NCBI GenBank assembly: GCA_910589415.1
Contig: OU342632.1
Span: 12,093,507 to 12,157,506 of the forward strand
Length of the DNA stretch: 64,000 nucleotides
Source: Malachius bipustulatus
Lineage: Eukaryota > Arthropoda > Insecta > Coleoptera > Melyridae
Reading direction: 5' to 3'
Position 1 is the first letter of the stretch. Each line of letters opens with the position of its first letter. The notes beneath the pieces were generated by a model, which was given only the letters and a program-made list of their open reading frames with translations, was not told the origin of the DNA and ran no database searches. The translations under genes were made by a program, and so were the position numbers. Shown here piece by piece: positions 23,881-35,894 of this stretch.

Positions 23881-24351
23881 TTCCCTGATATCGGGGTCAA
23901 AAATTGACCAAATCATAAAATTTCACTTTTTTGGAAAATTTTTCAATTTTAGTAGAGCTGTATCTCGGTAAGTATTGAACCTACAGAGCTGGTTCTGGTC
24001 TCAAATTGTAGTACTTTTAGTCTAGTCTAAAACAGAAAATATTTTATAAAAAAAAATGTATAGTTTTGGAAGTACTTACTTATATTTAAAATAAAAGTGC
24101 AGACATTTCGCGGTTTTTCGAGTGCTGCAAAGTTAGCACCGGTCTTTCGTAGCTGCAAACTTGGATATACGCTACTGGTAGTTAGTAGTGGTCCTAATAA
24201 GATATTGAAAGATCAGAACTAGCCATTACATAGTATGCGATTTTAGCGATTTCTCGTGTTTGGTATGACTGGCCTATAGGTCAATATCAAAAATGGAAGA
24301 GGTATAACAACTAAAATATTTTTTGATAGGAATGCCTTTGCAGTTTTTTTA

Positions 24352-25233
24352 TACAGGTTATTCACGGTATACGCTACGGAAGATTATGGCCGTGTCTCTG
24401 GATTTTAGGATCTTTTTATTTTTGGAGTGGATAGAGACCCGGCAGAGGTACGTTTTAAAATTATATTCATAATGTACAGGTGTCCCAAAAGCATGAAACA
24501 TATCAAAGTTATGTTTTTTTGAATGGAATGCTCTTATGTTATTGCATTTTTAGAATGTCTGAGAAGAGAAAATAAGATTGGTTTTTACAGTTGGTGTTTA
24601 AATTCAAAAGTTTTTGAGTTATAAACAAGTGAAAATCTTCTTTTTTCAAGTTCAATGCCCTGTACAACAAAAACGGTTCACGAAAGAGAAAAACTACTTA
24701 CATGTCCCTATTTTAACTTTTCATGTACTATCCTATGGTACAGAAACATTTGTACTTTCTTTGATTTATTTATTTGTCGACGCGTCGAGAAATCTCAGAA
24801 TTTTTCAATTTTTTTATCACCCTGTGTAAACATTTCATCTACATCATTGGATAGTACATAAAAAGTTAAAATAGGGACATGTAAGCCGTTTTTCTCTTTC
24901 TTAAGCCGTTTTCGTTGTACAGAGCCTTGAACTTGAAAATGACGATTTTCACTTGTTTATAACTCACAAACTTCTGAATTTAAACACCAACTGTAAAAGC
25001 TAACCTTATTTTTTTTCCAGGCAATCTAAAAATGCAATAACATAGGAGCATTCCATTAAAAAAAAAAAACATAACTTTGATATGTTTGATGCTTTTGGGA
25101 CATCCTGTACATTATGAATATAATTTTAAAACGTACCTCTGCCGGGTCTCTATCCACTCCAAAAATAAAAAGATCCTAAAATACAGAGACACGGCCATAA
25201 ACTTCCGTGGCGTATACCGTGAATAACCCTGTA
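24352..25233. mobile_element. 0.88 kb palindromic element, TA-CAGG terminus (copy A)
   Basis: The left end TACAGGTTATTCACGGTATA is mirrored by a right end reading ACCGTGAATAACCCTGTA. An inner concentric boundary TACAGGTGTCCC (24474) matches its complement ending at 25109. The centre is at about 24792 and the core carries the shared ACATGTCCCTATTTTAAC sequence. Copy 39564-40447 is nearly the same element. Flanks are TA on both sides. Open frames inside (24614-24829, 24655-24861) are non-coding by-products of the core. Confidence 0.85.
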
Positions 25234-26216
25234 TAGGTACCTAGTAGCTCATTTTTAATTTTTGAAAAAATTAATTTTCCAAGGGAATTCAGAGTTAGAA
25301 ACCCTGAAAAGGTTCATGACAACAGATTGCAGTAAAAATAACTGCCTTTCCATTTATTTATCCATAATTTACTTTAACAAAATGATGAAAATTCAGTGGC
25401 CGCGCGTCGGTGGCTATAATAGTTGTATCTGTGTTTTAAATAGCTATCATACGTCGCTATCTGTACAAAGAGAAACTCCCTTTTGATAATTGGGATAATA
25501 TTCGTTATTTTGTCATATAGGATAAATTTATCACAAAGATATGCTATAACGCAGAGCTATGTTGAAATTATTCAGATAATATTCAATTCGAATGGAAATG
25601 GGCTCGTTCCACGTATACGAGTAGTTATATCGTGCAATTTAATTATACTCATATTATTATAGTCCGACTCATTTGAAAACGTCTCTATAGACCTAGATGT
25701 ATGTACATTAATGCAACTCGTCATTATGTAAAGCGGTTTTCACTGGGTCTTTTGTATTGCTAACTACCTACGTATTGTTTGATAAGTATATTTCAAGTGC
25801 AATATCTCCTCAAAAGCAAGTAACGACGCTAGTTTCCTAGCTTTTTTTTACATATAATAATTGACCTCCGCACTGCGCATTTGTATAATAGTAGTTACTA
25901 GTTACCATTTCAAAAGCTTTTTTTTGCATATATGTTTAGGCGTCCTTCCTTTGCATTTCAATTATGAATATATTTTAGTTACACTTAAGATACCATATTA
26001 GTAATGAGTTGACGGAGTAAAATAAAATTGTTTATTTTACTATTACTATTAATAATAATTACAATAATAATAACTGAATAAAGAGCGAAGAATGAATAAT
26101 GATGACTAATCAAACTACTGTTCAATTATTATAAAAATAAACAATTTATATTTGCTTATTGTAATTTTTTTTCGCTTCATTATTATTAAATTAGTCCGGT
26201 CGGTAAAGTGAAAAAT

Positions 26217-26914
26217 GTATCCAAAGTTCATAAAAAATCTTACCTAAGATTTTCCTTCAATAATTGTTAGTGAAGAGTTTATTGAACGAAAATACACAAA
26301 AATTCGTTCCGGGGGTACAGCGCATCTCCCCTCCCCCAAAAAACACCCCTTTGGTGAAAAAAGCAATTTTTTTGCCACTTAGTCGTTAATCGTTGGGTAT
26401 ATCAAAAAAATACCTTTTAGAAGATACCCATCTTTTAGGAAATCTCCTTTCTCAAGGAAGCTTCAGTTATTTTCTGGAAGAAAAGTATCTTGTAATTTTT
26501 TCCACACGTTGTTTGGTTTTAGAGGAATTCCATTTTTTTCTAGAGGCTGTGCCAACAATTTTAAATGCACGAAAATACGTGCGCATCAAAAATAAAAAAC
26601 TCACAATTTCTTAAATAGTGAATAACTCGAAAACTATGACTGGTACAAATAAGAATTACAGGATACCTTTCTTTTAGAAAATCACTCAAGCTTCCTCACT
26701 AAAGCTTCATTTCTTCTAATAATTTTTTTTGATATATCCAACGATTAACGAGTTGTTAGTGAAAAAAAACTTTTTCACTAAAGGGTGGTGTTTTGGGGAG
26801 GGGATGCACTACACTCCCAGAACTGATTTTTGTGGATTTTTTATGTTCTGTAACTCCACTAACAATTATTATTGAAGGAAAATCTTAGATAAGATTTTTA
26901 TGAACTTTGGGTAC
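26217..26914. repeat. 0.7 kb imperfect palindrome
   Basis: The left arm (CCAAAGTTCATAAAAAATCT, 26221 on) reads inverted at the right (AAGATTTTTATGAACTTTGG, 26891-26910). Inner matching blocks include CCTTCAATAATTGTTAGTG, the C-rich stretch CTCCCCTCCCCCAAAA against TTTTGGGGAGGGGATG, and TCGTTAATCGTTGG against CCAACGATTAACGA. The centre is near 26566. No TACAGGG terminus is visible. Its class is unknown. Confidence 0.7.
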
Positions 26915-27104
26915 TTTCTTTGGGTAGGTAAAAAATGTAGCATTTTTGCCTTCTAATTTGTTTGGGTTTAGGTTGTCCGGTTAGCGAACGTGCCCAATTA
27001 TACAAAGTGATTCTTCATATTGTCAATGTCATTCCAATGGTCAAGGCGTTAACTTTATTACACGGTCATATTATCTTGTTTTGTTTTTACTACAATTGAC
27101 ATAA

Positions 27105-27670
27105 TAGTGAAAGTATCCTCACTCCGAGGTAAAACTTTTGTCAATTTGTTTCCGAAACTTACAGTTGCCAGAAAGAATTTTCGCAGGTTTCGCAATGTTT
27201 TAAATATCGTGTACGTCAATTCAGAAATTCAGAACAAGGATGTGTTTGTTAGAAAACTTCCGAAGATCCCGTTATAGCGCAGGAGCCTTGTAACGATCGA
27301 ATCAGGCGTAATACACCCAATATGTGCCAGTCAGATCCTGCAAGCTTGAATGTGATTTTTTTTATGAATTTTCATCGAGGACTCGAAAATTGTGAGACTG
27401 TTTAACGAACACAAGTAATCTATAGGTGAAGTTCGAGGTAAACAATACACCCCAATTGCTCTAGTTGAAAAGTGAGATACCGCAAAAATGTGTTCAGTAG
27501 GGCACTTTACCTTTTTAAGTTTAACAATTAATTTTATTTATTAATAGCCCATTTTATTAACGTTCTCGATTGTTTTGACAACTGTTAAGTTAGGACAAAC
27601 CTCTTTGCTGTCTGAGACTACGGATTGTCAAAAGGATTGCTTTTCCGAACAGCCTTTACGTACTGCATGT
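27105..27670. repeat. Dispersed repeat, copy 2 of 2
   Basis: Direct-orientation counterpart of 11930-12420, sharing AGTGAAAGTATC, CACTCCGAGG, GCGTAATACACCC, GTCAGATCCTGCAAGCTT-like and GACAAACCTCTTTGCTGT blocks. This copy carries additional sequence in the middle (about 27430-27590). Confidence 0.6.
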
Positions 27671-27745
27671 CCACCGTTTTGACACTAGTTAAAATACAGG
27701 TAATTTGTAAAAATATAGTTAAGGCACAAAAAATGTTACAAATAA

Positions 27746-27793
27746 AAGACTAAAAAGTCTCCTGATTTTATATTTGAATTATCAGCCAGAATC
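27746..27793. repeat. 48 bp target-site duplication, left copy
   Basis: AAGACTAAAAAGTCTCCTGA... ending CAGCCAGAATC matches 28708-28755 at 47 of 48 positions. It flanks the LINE insertion exactly. Confidence 0.85.
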
Positions 27794-28707
27794 CAGCCAG
27801 AACCGAGGGAACTGGGGCAGGAGTATATAGGCCAGGCACCAACTACTCCGAGCCGATGGGAACTTCCACAAGCATACTTCAAGCCGAACTGTACGCAATA
27901 GAAGTATGCGCCCAAATAAACCTCGACAGAAACTATAAAAATAGGGAAATAGCAATACTGACAGACAGTCAAGCAGCCATAAAGACGCTGAGTTCTCCTA
28001 TCATCAGCTCAAAAATGGCTTGGAATTGCCTACAAAAACACAATAAACTAGGCAGAGAGAACAAAATTCACCTCAAATGGATACCAGGACACACTGGGAT
28101 TGAGGGAAACGAACGTGCCAACTCATTGGCAAGAAAAGGATCATCGACACCCTTTATAGGACCAGAACCATTCTGTAGCCTCGAAGACACGTTTTTCAAG
28201 GCAGAACTTCGGAAGGAAGAAGAAAAACTGAGAGAAATCCATTACAATAACCTCTCAGGATTGAGACAATCCAAGGAGCTCCTCGGGAACTTTAACCGAG
28301 AAAGGTCAAGAAAACTCCTGACCCTCAACAAAGGAAGTCTCAGAATGCTAACAGGATTCCTAACAGGTCATTGCAAGCTCAATGAACCCCTGAGGAAACT
28401 TAGTAGGTATAGAAAAAGATGGCGTTTGCAGACTCTGCAGGGAAGAAAACGAGATGCATCGTCATCTATTGATGAACTGCGAAGCACTAGAACGTGAAAG
28501 AAACGATGTTCTGGGCCAACACCAGCTCAACGGGGGGGCTTTGCCCGGCCTTGATCCCCTTCAAATCCTGAAATTCCTAAAGAAAGCGGAGTTGGAGAGG
28601 CTGCTTCAATGAAGGAAATATACTCCAAAGAAGCAGAGAAGAGGGGGCACAATAGATCTGTAATAGGTCGCAGCGCATCTGACACCCTCAATATCAATAT
28701 CAATATC
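27794..28707 (+). mobile_element. 5'-truncated LINE insertion with hexamer tail
   Basis: The insertion begins inside the RNase H domain and ends in a short (AATATC)n tail (about 28689-28707) instead of poly(A). It is bounded by a near-perfect 48 bp duplication of the target, the hallmark of target-primed reverse transcription with severe 5' truncation. The high identity of the duplication and the largely open coding frame suggest it is one of the youngest insertions here. Confidence 0.85.
27797..28612 (+). pseudogene. LINE RNase H and Cys/His C-terminus, one frameshift
   Basis: The frame is open from the truncation (GTGAGVYRPGTNYSEPMG) to 28497. It shows the RNase H series: QAELYAIEVC (Glu), LTDSQAAIKTL (catalytic Asp), LKWIPGHTGIEGNERANSLA (His and final acidic region; the last Asp of the usual NExAD is Asn), then the linker FIGPEPFCSL and LRMLTGFLTGHCKLNEPLRK. 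At about 28404 the frame slips. The downstream frame restores a zinc-knuckle-like CRLCREENEMHRHLLMNC and runs to a stop at 28610-28612. RT and endonuclease are missing because of 5' truncation. The type is RNase H-bearing R1/I-group LINE; related remnants are at 54.5-56.1 and 62.0-63.4 kb. Confidence 0.85.
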
Positions 28708-28755
28708 AAGACTAAAAAATCTCCTGATTTTATATTTGAATTATCAGCCAGAATC
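28708..28755. repeat. 48 bp target-site duplication, right copy
   Basis: Partner of 27746-27793, with one G/A difference near position 12. Confidence 0.85.
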
Positions 28756-31320
28756 TTTATCTGATTTACGCAGGTATTAAATAAAAGGAGTCGTGGAATT
28801 TTTCATGTCCGTCTTGCTTAATTAATAAAAAACCTACTTTTTAACTATTATAAGAATTTGCATCCAACGTGACTCCAGTTTTGTAATAGTTTGCATCTCT
28901 GATCCAAGTATAAGTAGTCTATAGGGTCCATTTTCACAAACGATAATTCTCTAAATAGTTAGGTAATCAGTTATCTTCATCTCATTCTAATGCATATAAA
29001 CTGTCTATATCCATCTTTATTTAATTATTTTCTAGATATTACAGGGCCAGAACGTTTTGTAAGAACCACATATTGAACAAAAAAAAAACAAATTATTGCG
29101 AGTAGTCATACCATCATTAGCACGTTATTGGGAATGATCAATATTGGTGATATATTGATATTCTTCCCTATATACGTATACTCGAGTCAAAATTACTCAT
29201 CTTGTAAGCATATCTGTGGAAGGATTTGGATCAGCGACTGGAACAGAAGGACTGTTTGCAGCTGTTGACGTTACCAAATAGGTAACTTTCACATTATCGC
29301 GTTTTAGACTTAGCCAATCAATAGGAAACCTAATTTTTAACGTAAAAATTTTCATACAACATACATTATAAACTGTGTAAATTAATATGAATTATTATAT
29401 TACTCGACTGCGCCCGCAGCTATGAAACTCAGCATCGTCATCAATCTGTAAATTTTCTGCCTAGTTAAACAAATAACTATTTATCAGATTTGACTAATTC
29501 ATCTTAATGCACTTTTCCGTAATTTAAACGACTGGCTGGCACTTTAACTGTCCATTCCTAGCATATAATTCCCATTTTATCCTGCAAAGGAGGGTGGAGG
29601 GACAAAGGGAGGTTGAAATTTATCCAATTATCCTCAGGCATTGCCGTCTGTTTCTGCATTAATTTATTCGTTTCTTTTCTCTCAATCCCCTAGTTTCTCC
29701 ATGAAATTACGCAGGTTCCTGTATTGTACGAGTCATCAATATTAATAAGTCTCGCCTGAAAACAACATTCGTATTTCACGGATGGCACAATGTTGCGGAC
29801 CACGTTATTATAGTTCGTTAGTAGTCAGAGGAAGTGGGTTGGCGCGTTGCTGTTGCTACTTCAATAGAAAACCTGGAAATATTTCACGTGTTAATCATTT
29901 TATTTTAATGCTAATAGGGCCATTGTTATTTAAAGCCGTTGTTGGATAACACGCCTGAGTAGAGAGGCTCCCGTTTTAGGTTTAAATATGAGGCCCGTAT
30001 AACAATACGCGCGAAAGAGACAAATGCTCGTGTCGAAACTGCTATTCGTGGATTTCGAGCACGAATTTGTTTATAAATTTACTGCTTAACCTCGACACAT
30101 GAAATGTATGTCAGGTTACCATATGTGAATTCTCGTATGGAAGTTTAAATTATGTATTTGCAAGTTTTTATATCTAACAGACGCCCAGGATGCATATGTT
30201 ATGAGAAATGAAATGACATGTAGGTACGCTCAAAATATGCAGAGGAAAGTTTCACCATTTCATTACTAGGAAAGCTCGTGTTCTTTATGGAACGCTTGGA
30301 ACTGTATTGCATGCCTCTATGGTTTTATGTTTATGTAGACAAGATACGTACTTACATAAATAAAAAAAACAGATCGGTTATTTTCTGCTCAACTTTGCTT
30401 ATTACATTGTAGGTAGAATGTTACCTGAAGTACGTACGTGCTGCATTACAAATTGATTCAAATGAAAACTTGCTGATGTTTGGTAAAAAAAAAAAGTACT
30501 GTTAAAAAACACTACTTAGTTTATGAGCGAGCATCAACTCTATCTCAGACAGTTTTTTTTTTTCAAAGCCTGCCTAAATTACGTTTTCATTTGTTCATAG
30601 GTACAATAAAATATTCCTGTGGGAAACTCGGTCGGTACATTAAAAAAACTGCTTATATTATTTCTATAGATCGGTTTTTTATTGCAAAACCCACTCTAGA
30701 TACTAAAAAAGATTTATCCTATAAATCTCGCTTTATGAAATTTTCCGCAGTACTTTCGAGTGGAGACGTCACATGCAGGATCGTTTGATGTGTAAATGTG
30801 AATTATAAATTATGCGTGCTGTTTTAGATTCCACATCACTTTGTATACCTAGTTCGGGGTGTTTTGAATCAGTGAGCGTGGGTTAAACAATCTACCCGGG
30901 AGTGTTCAAAGTCGATGCGATAAGCATGAAAGCGATTGCCAGGACATTCAATTCAGACTTGCTCGGGAATAGGGGAAGTTTTCCCGGAGCAAAACATATT
31001 CCCGAAGCATCCAAACTCGGCTTCAATCAGGAATAATACGCTTTATGTGTCTGAATCATGGCCTGAACCAATGTGATAATCCAGCCCTGTGTTGTAGGAA
31101 TCTCCTGAAATCTAACTTGTAACATGTAAAATCTTTTACATGTGTTTATGTATTTTGTCAGTCCTTTACTTAAAAGTTAGTTTATATAGTTTACAGTTTT
31201 ACATACCTAATTCCCAATATTTATTTGGTTGTACCAGATTACAGTTAGAGGCTACGATACAATCAATAATACATTAAGTAGTAGTGTATTTTTTAATAAA
31301 AAAATAGACTGTTTATACCA
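28756..31320. other. Interval without a recognisable gene or transposon
   Basis: No supported domain or RNA gene. The stretch 29580-30120 is less AT-rich and less repetitive than its surroundings and might be single-copy sequence. Open frame 30480-30788 has no recognisable motif. Confidence 0.45.
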
Positions 31321-31327
31321 CTTTATA

Positions 31328-32323
31328 CCGAGTGACAAGTTTCAAAGCAGAACATAGGCGAATAGCATGGTAAATCACATATTTGCAGTTTATTTCTCAC
31401 CACTTTTATCTACAAGAACGGTAATGGTGTCTATCGAAAGAGAATTGTTTTCTGAGCATGCTGATACCGAATACTTAATAATTAACAGTTTTTTTTTTAT
31501 CATGCCAGAAGAACTTAAACATTTTCAAAATTAAAAGATGAGCAGCCATGACATGCTAAATTCGGATAAATTTTTCGTTGTCAAAACAAATATTTTCAAT
31601 TATTTAATTTATTTTAATTCTGATTGAACATCACTAGACAATTACGAAAATCCTCATTTACCATCATTTTGTTTTACCAAAATTTGACTATGAAAAATAA
31701 ACACGTAAAATAGGTAATTGAACTAAAACAATAACTAAGTACAACAAATATTCAAATAGTCCTTCATTTTGAAATCAATATTCCCACCCTTTTATAAATT
31801 GTGCTTCGGACTTTTCCGAGTTGTTGGCTATAAACGAGTTCACATTCAGCAATAACTAGCTCTGTAAATTTTGTTTTTGGTAACCCCAAGATCCCAAGAA
31901 AAATCACAACAAGGATAAGCTGCTAAATCGAGAGATCTGGTCGGTCAGTTAATAATATCACGGCGATAAAAACGCGTCCCGCATTAGAATAGCCATTATT
32001 ATTATTCATTGACAATCTTTTCAGGGAAACGCATATTGATAATTAAAAATCGTTGTTTTGACAGTAACAAAATTACATATTCAAATTAGGCATGTCATGG
32101 CCGCTCACAATTTTAATTTTGGAAATGTTTAAGTTCTTCTGGCTCTGGCATGATAAAAAAAACTGTTAATTAGTAAGTATTTGATATCAGCATGTGCAGA
32201 AAATAATTCTCTTTCGATAGACACCATTACCGTTCTTGTAGATAAAAGTGGTGAGAAATAAACTGCAAATATGTGATTTCCCATGCTATTCGCCTATGTT
32301 CTGCTTTGAAACTTGTCACACGG
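31328..32323 (-). mobile_element. TA-flanked mariner-like element with about 235 bp TIRs
   Basis: The ends CCGAGTGACAAGTTTCAAAG (31328 on) and its inverted partner ending 32323 are flanked by TA on both sides. The TIRs run to about 31565 and from about 32085 and are highly similar. The interior minus strand (about 31980-31800) reads, across frameshifts, like the conserved transposase block WPPRSPDLTxLDFFLWG (here RSLDL, FFLGILGLPKTKFT), the last catalytic region of IS630/Tc1/mariner-type enzymes. The rest of the gene is gone. Confidence 0.65.
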
Positions 32324-32466
32324 TATATGAAATCAACCGTCAAATGTTCATCGACCCTGACTCGTATCAGAAGATACCCTCTAGAAGAACTATGAGCTGA
32401 TTTAACGTGTACCACAGAAAATTCTAGATACACATTTTCAGTTATTTACAACGATAATAATGAATA

Positions 32467-32971
32467 TTTTTCATTCTCCCCTTTACGAAAGTGTAACTTT
32501 CTGTCTTGATAAGGCAACCGAAAGCGAAAGTAAAACATCCTAGGTGATAGGTTGCTAGGTGGTTGCTAGCTATGAAAAACTTTCGTGGCCTGGACAAAAA
32601 AGTAGAAATCTCAGTTTGATTAACGTTTATTTAGATGGAAAATTGAATGTAAAACTGCAATAAAAATTCCAGTAAATCTTTCTGGAACATACAAATAATT
32701 ATTATTGTATGTTCCAGAAAGATTTACTGGAATTTGCAGCTTCTTGAATGAAATTAATTTTGAAGTAAACTACGATCAAAGATTCTAAAATTATAGCAGT
32801 ACAGAGTTTTAGACTTGACAGTGTCATAAATTAATAATTTAAAACTATCGTTACTATGGTAATGTTAAAAACATGGCACCTTATAATAATTCCATTGTTA
32901 TCACTGAATCGTATTATTTTACTCATTTCTTCTTAATCCGTGGTTCAATATAGCAAGGGGAGAATGAAAAG
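32467..32971. repeat. Short element with CATTCTCCCCTT inverted ends
   Basis: TTTTTCATTCTCCCCTTT near 32467-32487 is mirrored by AAGGGGAGAATGAAAA at 32955-32971. A perfect hairpin lies between (32665-32734). No coding motif. Confidence 0.4.
32665..32734. repeat. Perfect 30 bp hairpin with 10 nt loop
   Basis: Arms 32665-32694 (AATTCCAGTAAATCTTTCTG...) and 32705-32734 are exact reverse complements; the loop is ATAATTATTA. A CTGCAA pair extends the outer stem after a small bulge. Length and perfection are compatible with a small foldback element or a small-RNA hairpin. Confidence 0.85.
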
Positions 32972-32977
32972 TTTAAT

Positions 32978-33102
32978 ACATTACACGCTACGAAAGCTCT
33001 TTCAGGTGCTCGGAGTTTTAAATATCCTCGGCTACGCTACGCTTCGCCTCGGCTATTCAAAAGACCTCGCACCTAAAAGTGAACTTTCGTAGCTTGTAAT
33101 GT
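32978..33102. repeat. 125 bp palindromic module rich in CCTCGGCTACGC
   Basis: ACATTACACGCTACGAAAG at the left is mirrored by CTTTCGTAGCTTGTAATGT at the right, around a centre rich in CTCGGCTACGCTACGCTTCG. Its layout resembles the palindromic modules at 21989-22127 and 57783-57902, although the sequences differ. Confidence 0.6.
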
Positions 33103-34220
33103 AAATAACTATTGACTGTCTTTATAACCTCTAAATTCGTGAGTTGTAGGAGATATTATAATTCTTTATAGATACGGCTTACTTGGCTTACTTCTATAGG
33201 TATGTATAATATTTTGAGTAAATCTGTCAGAGTCTTTTTATGTAAAATGTTTACTTACCGCTGGGCACTTACACCTCTATAATCTACCATGACAAGTCAA
33301 TTTTCACTATATCTTTGAACGACTATACTCTACCTTTTCTGGAAGCAAGATCTCAACGATACAATGACCCGAAAGCTTCACCGTCTGATATGGGTACTTA
33401 CACTGAGATCTAGATTATTACTTACCACTTTTCTCTTTCCATATCTCACACCCTATTACATGCCTCACATACCTACACTATAACACCTCCAGTATGTCTA
33501 CTGTTTGAGTTGACTCTTATTATTCTATACTCATCATTCATAATATCTTCAGTAACGCAGGTTTCAGTCAAAACAACTATGGCTGGTTGGTTATAGGTTG
33601 GTTATATTGACAAATAAAATTTCTAAGCTCATCTTTAGGAGCTCTTCAGACTAATGTGTTACTTAAATACATGTTACAAGTACCATTTTCTGGCCTGATT
33701 TTACTTTGTATTTTTTGGTTTTCTCTATTATGGGTTGAATAATCACTACACCTGTACCTGGACCGGGAGTGAGCAAAGGGCAGAATAACGGAGAGTATCT
33801 TGCAGGCCAGCAGGACGCAGTTCATTCTGATTCAACACTCTCGCAGCGAAAAGCCTATTAGACTCGGCTTTCCGTGTCGCTTACCATAGATTTTCATATT
33901 CGCATTTTTAACAATCCGCAATCATAATAATTATTAATCGTATCCCAGTGAACCCGCAAGACATTAAATTGTTATTTCACGCATCGCGACATTGGAGGTA
34001 TCCAAGAAATCAATCATCATATTTAAACGCATAAGTACACGTATCCTTTTTTAATTTTGTTCTAATTATCCGCATATCCTAATTTTATCTTAATCTATTC
34101 ATTGGTTTTTCAGACTGAATTTTCAATACCGCATTCCTCCTGTGGATTATCATTCCACACAGGCGTTTAACAAAAAGTATTTCAGAGATTTTGATAAGTT
34201 GATCTAATGGAATTTACAAG
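33103..34220. other. Interval without a recognisable gene
   Basis: No coding domain or repeat boundary could be supported here. Confidence 0.45.
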
Positions 34221-34225
34221 CTTTA

Positions 34226-35225
34226 TACAGGGTGCACCATGTATCCTTCTCTATATTGCTATCTCCAAACGCTAACAGATACAGGGTCGGTTAAACAAGT
34301 CAAAAGAGCGCAATTTTGTGGTCATCTCGATTCCGTCGAGACATACAAGATATCTGTGACCGTTCCTGAAATATCCTGAAAAAACTGAAAAATCGAGATT
34401 TCTTATTTTTTCCATATCTTTTTTATTATTGGAGATTAATGAATATTTTTTTGTGGGCTTACATAAGTCAGAAAGAGCTACCCATCTGACATTTCAAAAA
34501 TTTTCAAAGCCGACTAGATCCCAGAATTTTCATAGTTAACTTTCGTTTTTCTTATAGCCACCATAGTGTTTTTTTATGTTGTTCGGTATAAAAAAAATCA
34601 TAAAAACTAAAAATTGTTAAACTTCAAAAAATAAATTTAAAAAATTTTTATTCTTCTTTATTCTTTACAAAAAAGACACATTTTTGGACCGAATTTCATA
34701 GATAAATTAAAAAACCAGGTTATTAAGGCAAGCATTATTTCGGCGTATTTTATAAATGTTGACGTTTTTCTACGATTTTTTTTAGATAAGAAAAAAAATT
34801 AAAATATTTTTTTTTTTGAAGTTTATTAATTTTTGGTTTTCATTGTTTTTTTCATATCGAACGACATAAAAAAACAATATGGCGGTCATAAGAAAAACGA
34901 AAGTTGACTGTGAAAACTCTTGGATCTAGTAGGCCTTGAAAATTTTTGAAATGTCAGATGGATAGCTCTTAACGGCTTATGTAAGCCTACAAAAAATTAT
35001 TTATTAATTTCCAATAATAAAAAAGATATGACGAAAATAAGAAATCTCGATTTTTCAGTTTTTTCAGGATATTTCAGGAACGGTCACAGATATCTTGCAT
35101 GTTTTGACGAATTCGACATAGCCACAAAACTGCGCATCTTTTCTCTAATATTAACCGACCCTGTAACTCTTAGCGTTCAGGAGATAGCAATATAGAGAAG
35201 GATACAATACATGGTGCACCCTGTA
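34226..35225. mobile_element. 1000 bp palindromic element, TA-CAGGGTGCACC terminus
   Basis: The left end TACAGGGTGCACCATGTATC is mirrored by GGTGCACCCTGTA ending at 35225; the centre is at 34725.5 with a loop of roughly 34640-34800. Inner blocks (AGGAACGGTCACAGATATCT, AAATCTCGATTTTTCAGTTT) pair across the centre. Each side ends in TA, consistent with a mariner-type TA duplication. No protein is encoded. Confidence 0.85.
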
Positions 35226-35894
35226 TACAAATAAATAATTTGATAACGTAGTTTTTAAAGCCCTGGTTGAGGGGCTTTATTACGAAGGCGCAAAAATAAT
35301 TGTGTAAGAACCACAGTTTTAGCGTTTTTACAGTTGAAACAGAAATATATACATATTTATCCAGTAGGTACAAATTGGCATGATACAAGAACCGTTTCGA
35401 TTTTCTGTCATCGTCAGGTTAAGGGATGAGTCCTTGCTGGCAAGTAGAAAAACATGTTTCAAACGAACAGTTAAACTTTTAATCATTTCTATTATAAAAA
35501 TATTACATGTATCCCTATCTACGTTATTTTTATACATTATATTTATATTTTTCGAATAGAAAAAAAGAATAAAATAGCGAGGCTATTTAATGATCTCTTC
35601 AGTGTATTCTGTTTCAGATTAGAAAATAACATAAATCAATAAAGTTGTGAATGGTAGTGTCAAAAGATCTGTCAGTTTTACATTTTGCTAAAGCTCACCA
35701 GTAACATGACATGTTACTGTCACATTGTGAAGATGCAAAATGTCCTCCTAAAATAAAAATTGCTGAAAAAAATCAAATTGGATTGTAGATTACAAAGTTT
35801 TGTTGACATCGCATCCTATTGCTATTATAGTTCTAACATATACCTATGTGTTGACTTAAAATAATTGATAAATTTTTTTTTACAGTAAACGTTC

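Larger units (their letters stand above)
19350..24135 (-). mobile_element. Large TIR transposon with a XPG/FEN-like coding remnant
   Basis: Left terminal region 19350-19620 (AAAAGCACTCGAAAAATCG...) aligns with the reverse complement of 23880-24135 (GCAGCACTCGAAAAACCG...) over about 260 bp, including a shared TTCCAAAAAAGTGAAATTTT block. Between them the minus strand carries dispersed coding remnants of one protein (23880 down to 22965, then about 20260 down to 20010). That gene is split by a separate insertion at 20280-22967. TIR-bounded coding for an XPG-like nuclease recalls Academ-type transposons, but that assignment is inference. No target duplication was identified. Confidence 0.6.
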
